A DNA stretch of 64,000 nt from Rhodobacteraceae bacterium Alg238-R152 (GTDB lineage Bacteria > Pseudomonadota > Alphaproteobacteria > Rhodobacterales > Rhodobacteraceae): positions 248,001 through 312,000 of the forward strand of contig UNRJ01000005.1 in assembly GCA_900537125.1 (NCBI GenBank). The letters run 5' to 3'. Shown here in pieces: positions 46,122 through 55,313 of the stretch. Position numbers and translations under genes: made by a program. Below the pieces are notes generated by a model, which was not told where the DNA came from, ran no database searches, and saw only the letters and a list, made by a program, of their open reading frames with translations. How positions within the stretch are numbered: position 1 is the first letter of the stretch; each line of letters starts with the position of its first letter.

Positions 46122-47660
46122 TTACGCGAAGTCAGCGGCGAATGCGTCCAGCGCTGCTTTGACTTTATCTGCGGCATCACCCTTGATCTTAGGATCTTCG
46201 TCGGTGATCCACTGAAGCAGATCCGCGTTTTTGGTGCGCAGATGTGTCAGCATCGCTTCTTCGAAACGACCCACTTCGGACACGTCGATCTTGTCGAGGT
46301 AGCCGTTCACACCAGCAAAAATCACGCAAACGATTTCTGCGTTGGTCAGTGGCGAATACTGTGGCTGTTTCATCAGCTCGGTCAGACGCGCACCACGGTT
46401 CAGCAGCTGCTGAGTTGCGGCGTCAAGGTCGGAACCAAACTGCGCAAACGCAGCCATTTCGCGGTACTGAGCCAGAGACAGCTTAACCGGACCAGCAACC
46501 GAAGACATCGCTTTGGTTTGAGCAGACGAACCAACACGGGAAACCGACAGGCCGGTGTTCACAGCAGGACGGATACCTTGGTAGAACAGTTCGGTTTCCA
46601 GGAAGATCTGACCGTCGGTGATCGAAATCACGTTGGTTGGAATAAACGCGGAAACGTCGCCACCTTGGGTTTCGATGATTGGCAGCGCGGTGAGCGAGCC
46701 AGAACCGAAGTCTTCGTTCAGCTTCGCGGAACGCTCAAGCAGACGTGAGTGGAGATAGAAAACGTCACCAGGATAAGCTTCACGTCCGGGTGGACGGCGC
46801 AGCAGCAGGGACATTTGGCGATAGGCCACAGCTTGCTTGGAGAGATCATCATAGATGATCAGAGCGTGCTTGCCGTTGTCACGGAAGTATTCAGCCATCG
46901 CAGTCGCGGCGTAAGGCGCGAGGAACTGCAGAGGTGCAGGCTCAGAAGCGGTTGCCGCAACAACAATGGAGTATTCCATTGCGCCGGACTCTTCCAGCTT
47001 CTTCACCAACTGCGCAACGGTCGAGCGCTTCTGGCCGATCGCAACGTACACACAGTACAGTTTTTTGCTTTCGTCGTCGCCAGCAGCTTCGTTGTAAGAC
47101 TTCTGGTTCAGGATCGCATCCAGAGCCACAGCCGACTTACCAGTCTGACGGTCACCAATGATCAGCTCACGCTGGCCACGGCCAATTGGGATCATCGCGT
47201 CAACGGACTTCAGGCCAGTGGCCATTGGCTCGTGTACGGATTTACGTGGGATAATGCCCGGTGCTTTCACGTCTGCAACGCCGCGGGTGTCCGATTTGAT
47301 CGGGCCCTTGCCGTCCAGCGGGTTGCCCAGACCGTCAACAACGCGACCCAGCAGGCCTTCGCCTGTTGGTACGTCCACGATGGAGTTGGTACGCTTAACT
47401 GTGTCACCTTCTTTGATGTCACGGTCAGACCCAAAGATAACAACACCAACGTTGTCATTCTCAAGGTTCAGCGCCATGCCTTGAATACCACCAGGGAATT
47501 CAACCATCTCACCGGCTTGAACGTTGTCCAGACCGTAGACGCGCGCAATACCGTCACCGACGGAAAGCACACGGCCGACTTCGGCCACTTCGGCCTCTTG
47601 GCCAAAGTTTTTAATCTGGTCCTTAAGGATCGCAGAGATTTCGGCTGCTTGGATACCCAT
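46122..47660 (-). CDS. atpA: F1 ATP synthase subunit alpha
   Basis: The 512-residue subunit has the P-loop GDRQTGKS and the conserved [20 protein letters not shown] region. The C-terminal helical domain is complete. Alpha subunits alternate with beta and bind nucleotide non-catalytically. ATG at 47660 shares one base with the atpH stop (TAATG). Confidence 0.98.
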   Translation of the reverse strand: MGIQAAEISAILKDQIKNFGQEAEVAEVGRVLSVGDGIARVYGLDNVQAGEMVEFPGGIQGMALNLENDNVGVVIFGSDRDIKEGDTVKRTNSIVDVPTGEGLLGRVVDGLGNPLDGKGPIKSDTRGVADVKAPGIIPRKSVHEPMATGLKSVDAMIPIGRGQRELIIGDRQTGKSAVALDAILNQKSYNEAAGDDESKKLYCVYVAIGQKRSTVAQLVKKLEESGAMEYSIVVAATASEPAPLQFLAPYAATAMAEYFRDNGKHALIIYDDLSKQAVAYRQMSLLLRRPPGREAYPGDVFYLHSRLLERSAKLNEDFGSGSLTALPIIETQGGDVSAFIPTNVISITDGQIFLETELFYQGIRPAVNTGLSVSRVGSSAQTKAMSSVAGPVKLSLAQYREMAAFAQFGSDLDAATQQLLNRGARLTELMKQPQYSPLTNAEIVCVIFAGVNGYLDKIDVSEVGRFEEAMLTHLRTKNADLLQWITDEDPKIKGDAADKVKAALDAFAADFA

Positions 47661-48220
47661 TATCCGACCTCTTTCATTGCATTCTGGAGGGAAGCAAGCT
47701 TGGAGCGGATCGACGTGTCGATCATCTTCGAGCCCACTTTAACTACAAGACCGCCTACGAGGCTTTCGTCGACGGTCGCGTTGATTTTGACGTCTTTACC
47801 CACACGGGCTGCCAGCGTTTTGGCCAGCTTATCGCTCTGGGTCTTGGTCAATGCTTTGGCAGTGGTGACCTCTGCGGTCACTTCGCCTTTGTTCTCGGCA
47901 ATCATTGCCTGCAGATGTTCAATCAGCTGTGGCAAAACAAACAGGCGGCGCTTTTGAGCCATCAGACCCAGCACATTCACCAGAACGTCCTGCACACCCA
48001 TTTTTTTGGCAACTGCTACGATTGCTGCACCTTGCTCATCGCGGCTGATCAGTGGCGAATGAATCAGGTCCCGCAACTCGGCGCTCTCGGCCAAAGCCGC
48101 ACCCAAGCCGTCAAGGCTGCTTTCCAATTCGCTCAGCGCGTTGTTCTCTTGTGCGATCTCAAAGACCGCAGCGGCATAGCGTTCCGCGATGCCGGAGGAG
48201 ATCGAAGCTGGTTCGGACAC
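47660..48220 (-). CDS. atpH: F1 ATP synthase subunit delta
   Basis: From GTG at 48220 the protein has 186 residues, normal for delta. A ribosome site AAGGG lies five bases upstream. The N-terminal domain has [17 protein letters not shown] and the C-terminal end [20 protein letters not shown]. It forms part of the peripheral stalk. It is the first gene of the operon. A longer in-frame reading from 48277 passes through the 16-base palindrome and does not look like delta. Confidence 0.94.
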   Translation of the reverse strand: MSEPASISSGIAERYAAAVFEIAQENNALSELESSLDGLGAALAESAELRDLIHSPLISRDEQGAAIVAVAKKMGVQDVLVNVLGLMAQKRRLFVLPQLIEHLQAMIAENKGEVTAEVTTAKALTKTQSDKLAKTLAARVGKDVKINATVDESLVGGLVVKVGSKMIDTSIRSKLASLQNAMKEVG

Positions 48221-48252
48221 GTCCACCCTTCCGCTTGCTTGCCTCGCGTTCG

Positions 48253-48268
48253 GCATACAATTGTATGC
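48253..48268. promoter_or_regulatory. 16-bp perfect palindrome upstream of atpH
   Basis: GCATACAATTGTATGC reads the same on both strands and lies 33 bases before the atpH GTG. On the minus strand it contains TACAAT, which could be a -10 element, so a protein bound here would compete with RNA polymerase. The form resembles sites of GntR/FCD-type repressors, but no such gene is in the window. Confidence 0.6.
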
Positions 48269-48653
48269 ATCACGCAAGGACGTTTCATAACCTCGGGACT
48301 AACGAGGCGTTAAAATCCGTCGCGGGTGTAGCAGAGGCTTGCGCAGCTAGCAACATTGTTTGATGTAATCGCGCTATGGGGGAAACGCCTATTTTCTAAG
48401 GCTTTGCACCAGGTGCGACCCTTTGCCTGTTAACTCTGCCAGAAAAAATGTTTCCCAAACATCCATTTTTGACGATTCCCGGCACCAAACTGATGGCAAT
48501 TCAATCTCTGACGTTTGGGCAACTTCGATCACATCAAGTCACTTGCCACTCCCAAAACCACCAAAACGCACCAGCGATATCAACGAAATCTCAATCAACC
48601 CCCTCCCTAATGGCAGTTGGGGGTTTGTGCCTGATTCTAAGTGTGGGGATACT
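48269..48653. other. Divergent intergenic region between atpH and the RTX gene
   Basis: No gene with a ribosome site is seen. A CCTCG/CGAGG stem lies at about 48291-48308. An AACCCC/GGGGTT hairpin lies at 48598-48625, about 29 bases before the RTX ATG. The RTX frame is open back to 48423, but the segment has a composition unlike the protein and I treat it as leader. Confidence 0.5.
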
Positions 48654-50252
48654 ATGGGACCATTAATTCTATTGTCATTGCTTGGCCTCGGTGCGGCCAC
48701 GGCATTTGTGGACATTGGCGAAGAGGAAACATCCGATGGCACCGGCCAGGATGGGTCAGACGCCCCACCCGAGGAGGCGGGGATCGAAGCGCAATCGACC
48801 ACCTCCCTAGATGACATGATCGGCGCGCCGGAAACGGGCGAGGTCGGCGACCTCCTGCAAGAAGACCTTCCAGAGCAAGAAGAGGCCTTAAAGGGGCCAA
48901 CCAAATACGGCAGTGACGAGAACGATACGATCCACGCACGGGGCGAGGAGAACATCGACGCTGGCGCGGGAGACGACACACTGAAGTCCTTTGGCGACGG
49001 CATGATTCTTGGCGGCTTTGGTGCCGACGTCTTTGACCTAGGTGGCACAGCCCAAGGTCATGGCGGTGCGGGTGAAGACTATATGCACATTTCCGACGCG
49101 GCTTCTGGTTTTGGCGGTGACGGGGATGACACCTTCTTCCTCAAACAAAACAACTCAGCGGATGATGGGGCCGCCACCGCAAACGGTGGAGATGGCGACG
49201 ACACATTCGTAATGCGTCCGTTGTCTGGCCTGCCTGAGGAAACCGTCTCCCATGTGCTCACTGGAGGCGAGGGTGCTGACGTCTACGCCTTCGATATTGA
49301 TGGGGCCACGGCCATTCGGCCCGGCGATGACGCCGACAATCAGATCATTGCAACGATCACCGACTTTGATTCCGATGAGGACATGCTGCTGCTTGACCTT
49401 GGTGCCAAGCCAAGCTTTGACGACGTCGACGAGCTGCCTGTCCCGGAGGTCTCCACCACCGAAGATCCGGATGGCGCTTTTGTGGATGTGCATTTCCAAT
49501 GGACCAACCCACTGAACCCCGACAACGTGGAAATCCGCACCGTCCGCCTTGAGGGTGTTGAGAACTTCGACAGCAGTGATGTGCAACTGACCAGCATTTT
49601 TGACCCCGACAGCCAGCATAACGAAAGCGACACCGGCAATGCCGCTGCCCATCGCCTCTTCGCATTGACGCCGACGGAGGGCACGGACGACCATGACGAT
49701 CTCACTTTGAGTGAGGACTCCGCTACAGTATTGAAAGACGGCAACGACACCGTGGACATCACAGACGGCACCCATCTGATCTATGGAGGGGAAGGCGCTG
49801 ATAGCATCGAAGTCACCCAAGAGGGCGATGGCGCGGCACAGCTGTTTGGCGGCGAAGGCGACGATGTTCTGACGGCTGACCTGCTCCTCAACAATGACAC
49901 AGCGCTGATTGGTGGAGAAGGCGACGACATCATTACTTTTGGCATGGGCCATTATGTAGAAGGGGGTGACGGCGATGACACACTGGTTCTAAACATCCAT
50001 GAAAACGCAGTGGATCAGGGGCCAGCCGTCCTCAAACAACTCACAGGAAATCATCTCACCATAAACATCCCTGCCGATATGGAGGGGGAAGTTGACGTGG
50101 TGAACCACACCTATAGCAACGGATTTGAAGTGGCCTATTCCGAGGTCCTTGTTGGGGATGTCTGTGTACTCAAGGTTCTGGAAGAGGACTTTGCCACAGG
50201 TGTTGGCATTGCTGAACTAGATCCCCGCCTGTCCATCCTGCGCGCGGCTTAA
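48654..50252 (+). CDS. RTX-type calcium-binding repeat protein
   Basis: From ATG at 48654, with GGGGA upstream, the protein has 532 residues. It opens with a hydrophobic anchor (GPLILLSLLGLGAATAFVDI), then a very acidic stretch. Glycine-aspartate RTX-like nonapeptides are scattered: GAGDDTL, GGFGADVFDL, GGDGDDTF, GGEGADVYAF, GGEGDDIITF, GGDGDDTL. They fall in two clusters (about residues 95-215 and 370-450) separated by a non-repeat domain. Such repeats bind calcium in secreted proteins. The hydrophobic N-terminus could be a signal anchor or a Sec signal; a type I secretion tail is not obvious. No transporter is adjacent. Function unknown. Confidence 0.78.
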   Translation: MGPLILLSLLGLGAATAFVDIGEEETSDGTGQDGSDAPPEEAGIEAQSTTSLDDMIGAPETGEVGDLLQEDLPEQEEALKGPTKYGSDENDTIHARGEENIDAGAGDDTLKSFGDGMILGGFGADVFDLGGTAQGHGGAGEDYMHISDAASGFGGDGDDTFFLKQNNSADDGAATANGGDGDDTFVMRPLSGLPEETVSHVLTGGEGADVYAFDIDGATAIRPGDDADNQIIATITDFDSDEDMLLLDLGAKPSFDDVDELPVPEVSTTEDPDGAFVDVHFQWTNPLNPDNVEIRTVRLEGVENFDSSDVQLTSIFDPDSQHNESDTGNAAAHRLFALTPTEGTDDHDDLTLSEDSATVLKDGNDTVDITDGTHLIYGGEGADSIEVTQEGDGAAQLFGGEGDDVLTADLLLNNDTALIGGEGDDIITFGMGHYVEGGDGDDTLVLNIHENAVDQGPAVLKQLTGNHLTINIPADMEGEVDVVNHTYSNGFEVAYSEVLVGDVCVLKVLEEDFATGVGIAELDPRLSILRAA

Positions 50253-50259
50253 TCGTCCC

Positions 50260-51006
50260 CTAGGCCGGGGCGACTTCTGGCTTAGGGTTCAACACGCTCA
50301 ACGGTTTTCTGACACGCGCCGAAACGCCCGGTCCCGCAGGCGCATGTACACGCTTGCTGGCTTCGACAATCAACACGCCGCCGGCCATGACGGGCGAGAC
50401 TGTTTTGCCAATTCCCTCCCACAGCGCGCCGGTTTTACGCCAGAAACGCTTGTGACTTGGAGGTTGATACAAAGTTGCGCGGTGGCGTTCTGGCATAAAC
50501 CCATGCTGACGCAGCTGCGTCTCCAACTGCCCCGCCGAATAGGGTCGCCCAAAACCAAACGGCGTTTTGTCACTGCTGGACCACATGCCGGTACGGTGCG
50601 GCACCACAAACAGCGCACGACCACCCGGCCCCAACACGCGATGCGCCTCGGTCAACACATCCCCGGGCCGCTCACTGGTTTCCAGCCCGTGCATCAGCAC
50701 CAACCGATCCACCCGCCCGGTGTCCAGCGGCCAAAGCGTTTCTTCACAAAGCACAGACACATTCGCCATGCCCGCTGGCCACGGCATCACCCCTTGTGGG
50801 CCCGGCATCAATCCAATCACGCGCCGTGCATCTGGCAAATAGGGCCGCAGCAACGGCACCGCAAAACCGAACCCGGCCACGGTCTGCCCTTTGACCTCCG
50901 CTTGCGGCCAAAGCTCCAAAACTTCGTCACGCACAGCTTTCTGCGCCGCCCGCCCTAAGGTGCTGCGGTAATAAAAATTTCGAAGATCCTGTACGTCAAG
51001 ATGCAT
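50260..51006 (-). CDS. Class I SAM-dependent methyltransferase
   Basis: The 248-residue protein has a methyltransferase type 11 core. Motifs are weaker than usual: [16 protein letters not shown] takes the place of the glycine loop and [19 protein letters not shown] is the motif IV/V region, followed by [22 protein letters not shown] at 51006 has GGAG eight bases upstream; longer in-frame starts overlap the gloB promoter region. The substrate is unknown. It is divergent from gloB and converges with the RTX gene. Confidence 0.85.
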   Translation of the reverse strand: MHLDVQDLRNFYYRSTLGRAAQKAVRDEVLELWPQAEVKGQTVAGFGFAVPLLRPYLPDARRVIGLMPGPQGVMPWPAGMANVSVLCEETLWPLDTGRVDRLVLMHGLETSERPGDVLTEAHRVLGPGGRALFVVPHRTGMWSSSDKTPFGFGRPYSAGQLETQLRQHGFMPERHRATLYQPPSHKRFWRKTGALWEGIGKTVSPVMAGGVLIVEASKRVHAPAGPGVSARVRKPLSVLNPKPEVAPA

Positions 51007-51067
51007 TGCACCTGGCTCCCCGATAGGCAAATCTAGACCTAACATAACAACACAGAGGCGGATTTCC

Positions 51068-51835
51068 ATGCCCCATGAGATTGTCACGATACCGTGCCTG
51101 TCCGACAACTACGCCTTTCTGGTCCATGATCCCGTATCCGGCGCCACTGCGCTTGTAGACGCCCCAGAACCAGGACCCATTCTTGCTGAACTAAAACAGC
51201 GGGATTGGACTTTGTCGCACGTGCTGCTCACCCATCACCATTGGGATCACATCGACGGGCTTGGCGATATCCTCGCCGCGCACCCTGCCAGAGTCATTGG
51301 CGCCACGGCAGACGCACACCGCCTGCCCACCCTCGACACCGCACTGGTCGAAGGTAAAACGTTCGAGTTTGCAGGGGAAACGGTCTCCGTCTTAGATGTA
51401 TCAGGCCACACCGTTGGTCACATCGCCTTTCACTTCCCTGACACCAAAGCCGTGTTTACCGGCGACAGCCTGATGGCCATGGGCTGTGGGCGCTTGTTTG
51501 AAGGCACACCGGCGCAGATGTTTGACAGCCTGTCCAAACTGGCAGCTCTGCCGGACGAGACCACCGTGTGCTCCGGCCATGAGTACACCGCATCCAACTG
51601 CGCCTTTGCCGCGTCCCTTGGCGACAACGATGCAAATGTGGTAAAACGTATATCTGACACCACCGACATGCGCCGCAAGGGTAAGCCCACGGTTCCTTCG
51701 CAACTTGGCTTGGAAAAGCTAACCAACCCCTTCCTGCGCAGCACCGATCCAGCCTTGCAGCAAGCGTTGGGACTACAGGGCGCAACGCCGGTCGATGTCT
51801 TTACCGAGGTCCGCAAACGCAAAGACAATTTCTGA
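51068..51835 (+). CDS. gloB: Hydroxyacylglutathione hydrolase (glyoxalase II)
   Basis: The 255-residue protein hydrolyses S-lactoylglutathione to lactate and glutathione. The metal-binding [10 protein letters not shown] motif is present, with later ligands in SGHTVGHI and [20 protein letters not shown] and the C-terminal RKRKDNF match glyoxalase II. It is cytoplasmic and 61 bases from the divergent methyltransferase gene start. Confidence 0.95.
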   Translation: MPHEIVTIPCLSDNYAFLVHDPVSGATALVDAPEPGPILAELKQRDWTLSHVLLTHHHWDHIDGLGDILAAHPARVIGATADAHRLPTLDTALVEGKTFEFAGETVSVLDVSGHTVGHIAFHFPDTKAVFTGDSLMAMGCGRLFEGTPAQMFDSLSKLAALPDETTVCSGHEYTASNCAFAASLGDNDANVVKRISDTTDMRRKGKPTVPSQLGLEKLTNPFLRSTDPALQQALGLQGATPVDVFTEVRKRKDNF

Positions 51836-52017
51836 CCACGCTAATGGCGGCTCACGGTCAAGTGACCCAACCAGAGGCTGAATAGACAGAAATCTGTATC
51901 AAATTTTGCAGAAAGTCCTTGAAGACCGCCAACAATCGACCAAACTTTAATACAACGACCCTATGATGAAGCTAGGGCCACCCGCCTTCATCGAACCCCG
52001 GAGGGAGCAGTCACACC

Positions 52018-54345
52018 GTGCCGTCATTTTCGAACTCACTAGAACAAGCCATCCACGCCGCGCTCGCGCAGGCCAACCAGCGCAAACATGAATTTGCCAC
52101 GCTGGAGCATCTGCTCCTGTCGCTGCTGGATGAGCCCGATGCGCTGCGCGTGTTGCAAGCTTGCGGCGTGAACATCGACGAGCTGCGCAAGGACCTTGAG
52201 GACTTCATTGACGATGACCTGTCCAATCTGGTCACCGACATTGAAGGCTCTGAAGCTGTGCCAACGGCCGCATTCCAACGCGTGATCCAACGCGCAGCCA
52301 TTCATGTGCAAAGCTCTGGCCGTACCGAAGTGACCGGCGCCAACGTGCTGGTCGCGATCTTTGCGGAGCGGGAATCCAACGCCGCTTACTTCCTGCAAGA
52401 GCAGGACATGACCCGTTATGACGCGGTCAACTTCATTGCCCACGGCGTGGCCAAAGATCCCGCCTTTGGCGAAGCCCGCCCGGTGAGCGGCGCCGAAGAG
52501 GAACATGAACAGCGCATCGAAGGCACCGCAGAGGGTGGCGATGCCAAAGAGAGCGCGCTGGCCAAATACTGCGTCGATTTAAATGTGAAAGCCAACAAAG
52601 GTGACGTCGACCCGTTGATTGGCCGCGACCAAGAGGTTGAGCGCTGCATTCAGGTGCTGTGCCGCCGTCGCAAAAACAACCCGCTGTTGGTGGGCGATCC
52701 TGGTGTTGGCAAAACTGCGATTGCCGAAGGCCTCGCCCGCAAAATTGTGCAGGGTGATATCCCAGAGGTCCTGTCTGAAACCACAATCTACTCGCTCGAC
52801 ATGGGCGCGCTGCTGGCGGGCACCCGCTATCGCGGTGACTTTGAGGAACGCCTGAAAGCTGTGGTCACCGAGTTGGAAGATCATCCCGACGCCGTGCTGT
52901 TTATCGACGAAATCCACACCGTGATTGGCGCTGGCGCCACATCCGGCGGTGCGATGGATGCCTCTAACCTGCTCAAGCCTGCCCTGCAGGGCGGCAAGCT
53001 GCGCACCATGGGTTCCACCACCTACAAAGAGTTCCGTCAGCACTTTGAGAAAGACCGCGCATTGGCCCGTCGCTTCCAAAAGATCGACGTGAATGAACCC
53101 AATGTGCCGGACAGCATCAAAATTCTCCGCGGTCTCAAAGAGTACTTTGAGGAACATCACAGCGTGAAATACACCGCCGATGCGATTAAAACCGCCGTGG
53201 AACTCTCCGCACGTTATATCAATGACCGCAAACTACCGGACAAAGCCATCGACGTGATCGACGAAGCCGGTGCCGCACAGCACCTGGTGGCCGCCTCCAA
53301 GCGTCGCAAAACCATCGGTGTGAAAGAGATCGAGGCTGTTGTGGCCAAGATCGCGCGCATCCCGCCAAAAAGCGTCTCCAAAGACGACGCCGAAGTGCTC
53401 AAGGATCTGGAAAAATCCCTCAAGCGGGTGGTGTTTGGTCAGGACAAAGCGATCGAGTCGCTCAGCTCTGCGATCAAACTGGCCCGTGCCGGTCTGCGCG
53501 AGCCTGAAAAGCCCATCGGCAACTACCTGTTTGCTGGCCCAACAGGTGTGGGTAAAACCGAGGTCGCAAAACAGCTGGCGGATACGCTGGGTGTGGAGCT
53601 ACTCCGCTTTGACATGTCCGAATACATGGAAAAACACGCGGTCTCCCGTTTGATCGGTGCCCCTCCCGGTTATGTTGGCTTTGACCAAGGTGGCCTGCTC
53701 ACCGACGGCGTGGATCAACATCCGCACTGTGTGCTTTTGCTGGACGAAATGGAGAAAGCCCACCCGGACGTCTACAACATCCTCTTGCAGGTGATGGACA
53801 ATGGTGAGCTGACCGATCACAACGGCCGCACCGTGAGCTTCCGCAATGTGGTTGTGATCATGACGTCTAACGCCGGTGCATCGGAACAGGCAAAAGCGGC
53901 CATCGGCTTTGGCCGCGACCGCCGCGAAGGTGAAGACACTGCTGCCATCGAGCGCACGTTCACACCGGAGTTCCGCAACCGTCTGGACGCGGTGATCTCC
54001 TTTGCACCACTGCCCAAAGAGGTCATCTTGCAGGTGGTCGAAAAGTTTGTGTTGCAGCTTGAGGCGCAGCTGATGGATCGCAACGTGACCATTGAATTGA
54101 CCCCAAAAGCCGCGCAATGGCTGGCGGACAAAGGTTATGATGATCGCATGGGCGCCCGTCCACTTGGCCGTGTCATTCAGGAGCACATCAAAAAGCCACT
54201 GGCCGAGGAGCTGCTGTTTGGCAAATTGGCCAAAGGTGGCGTGGTCAAGGTGAAGGTCAAAAACGGCGACTTGCTGCTTGATCTGGCTGGCCCTGACAGC
54301 CCACGCATCACTGGCGATAAGCCGCCGCTGCTGACGGCGGACTGA
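52018..54345 (+). CDS. clpA: ATP-dependent Clp protease ATP-binding subunit ClpA
   Basis: The 775-residue AAA+ unfoldase feeds ClpP. It has the Clp N-domain ([20 protein letters not shown]), first Walker A GDPGVGKT, and second Walker A GPTGVGKT with [14 protein letters not shown]. The tail is rich in acidic and proline residues. The start is GTG at 52018 behind a GGAGGGAG ribosome site. There is no clpS gene in the 182 bases upstream or elsewhere in the window. The ATG of the M23 gene overlaps its stop (TGATG), so the two are coupled. Confidence 0.95.
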   Translation: MPSFSNSLEQAIHAALAQANQRKHEFATLEHLLLSLLDEPDALRVLQACGVNIDELRKDLEDFIDDDLSNLVTDIEGSEAVPTAAFQRVIQRAAIHVQSSGRTEVTGANVLVAIFAERESNAAYFLQEQDMTRYDAVNFIAHGVAKDPAFGEARPVSGAEEEHEQRIEGTAEGGDAKESALAKYCVDLNVKANKGDVDPLIGRDQEVERCIQVLCRRRKNNPLLVGDPGVGKTAIAEGLARKIVQGDIPEVLSETTIYSLDMGALLAGTRYRGDFEERLKAVVTELEDHPDAVLFIDEIHTVIGAGATSGGAMDASNLLKPALQGGKLRTMGSTTYKEFRQHFEKDRALARRFQKIDVNEPNVPDSIKILRGLKEYFEEHHSVKYTADAIKTAVELSARYINDRKLPDKAIDVIDEAGAAQHLVAASKRRKTIGVKEIEAVVAKIARIPPKSVSKDDAEVLKDLEKSLKRVVFGQDKAIESLSSAIKLARAGLREPEKPIGNYLFAGPTGVGKTEVAKQLADTLGVELLRFDMSEYMEKHAVSRLIGAPPGYVGFDQGGLLTDGVDQHPHCVLLLDEMEKAHPDVYNILLQVMDNGELTDHNGRTVSFRNVVVIMTSNAGASEQAKAAIGFGRDRREGEDTAAIERTFTPEFRNRLDAVISFAPLPKEVILQVVEKFVLQLEAQLMDRNVTIELTPKAAQWLADKGYDDRMGARPLGRVIQEHIKKPLAEELLFGKLAKGGVVKVKVKNGDLLLDLAGPDSPRITGDKPPLLTAD

Positions 54346-55307
54346 TGCTCAGAAACAGTCTTGCACTGATCGGCGCGCTCGCAGCTTTCCCGGCTGCGAG
54401 CGCGCCAACGTTTTCACTACCGGTGGATTGTGACCTGGGTGAGACCTGTTTCATTCAAAACTACGTCGACCACGATGAAAGTGATGGCCACTTTGATCAC
54501 ACCTGCGGCCCGCTGACCTATGACGATCACAAAGGCACTGATTTTGCCCTACCCTCCACCGACGCCATGGATATGGGAGTCAACGTGTTGGCGGCTGCCG
54601 GTGGCGTTGTGCTTGGCACCCGTGACGGCATGATCGACAAAGAGATTGCCACCAAAGACATCCCCAAACTCAACGGCAAAGACTGTGGCAACGGCATCTC
54701 AATTGACCACGGCGACGGCTGGGTCAGCCAATATTGTCACATGAAACAAGGCTCCGTGGCGGTGTCTCAAGGGGACAAAATTGCCCGTGGGCAGGTTCTG
54801 GGCCAAATTGGTCTTTCCGGTCGCACCCAATTTCCACATCTGCACATCTCCATCCGCGACGGCGATCGCGTTGTGGATCCCTTTGCTCCTAACCATCTCG
54901 GCGTCTGTGGTGGAACCTATGACACGCTCTGGGCAGATGATGTGCCTTACGTGGCGGGCGGCTTGATCCGCATTGGGTTCGACGTAGGTGTGCCGAAGTT
55001 CGGTATGATAAAGTCTGGCATGGCAGGGCGCGATCGCATCCCATCTCAGGCCAAAGCATTGGTGCTTTTTGGCTATGCCTTTGGCAGTCTACCAAAAGAT
55101 GAGATGACACTGACCATCACTGGCCCGAATGGAGTGGTCTTTGACCAAACTGTTGCACTTGAGAAGGCGCAAGCGCAATTTTTCCGCGCTGGCGGTAGGC
55201 GCACACCTATGGGCGGTTGGCCCGAAGGCACTTATCACGGCGAAGTCATATTCACCCGAGATGGCGCGCCTTTAGATCAGCAAACCATCACACTGACAGT
55301 CGAATAA
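54345..55307 (+). CDS. M23 family metallopeptidase
   Basis: The 320-residue protein has a signal peptide (SLALIGALAAFPAASA). The LytM/M23 domain runs from about residue 55: THCGPLTYDDHKGTDFAL holds the first zinc ligands (HxxxD) and FPHLHISIRDGDRVVDPF the HxH. These peptidases cut peptidoglycan cross-links or act as activators. About 120 C-terminal residues form a beta-rich extra domain. It is coupled to clpA by a one-base overlap, an unusual pairing of a cytoplasmic unfoldase and a periplasmic peptidase. Confidence 0.88.
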   Translation: MLRNSLALIGALAAFPAASAPTFSLPVDCDLGETCFIQNYVDHDESDGHFDHTCGPLTYDDHKGTDFALPSTDAMDMGVNVLAAAGGVVLGTRDGMIDKEIATKDIPKLNGKDCGNGISIDHGDGWVSQYCHMKQGSVAVSQGDKIARGQVLGQIGLSGRTQFPHLHISIRDGDRVVDPFAPNHLGVCGGTYDTLWADDVPYVAGGLIRIGFDVGVPKFGMIKSGMAGRDRIPSQAKALVLFGYAFGSLPKDEMTLTITGPNGVVFDQTVALEKAQAQFFRAGGRRTPMGGWPEGTYHGEVIFTRDGAPLDQQTITLTVE

Positions 55308-55313
55308 CTTCGC

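Noticed and set aside
48423-48653. N-terminal extension of the RTX protein by 77 residues
   Set aside because: The extension lacks a ribosome site and its composition differs; the ATG at 48654 has GGGGA upstream and starts with a hydrophobic anchor.
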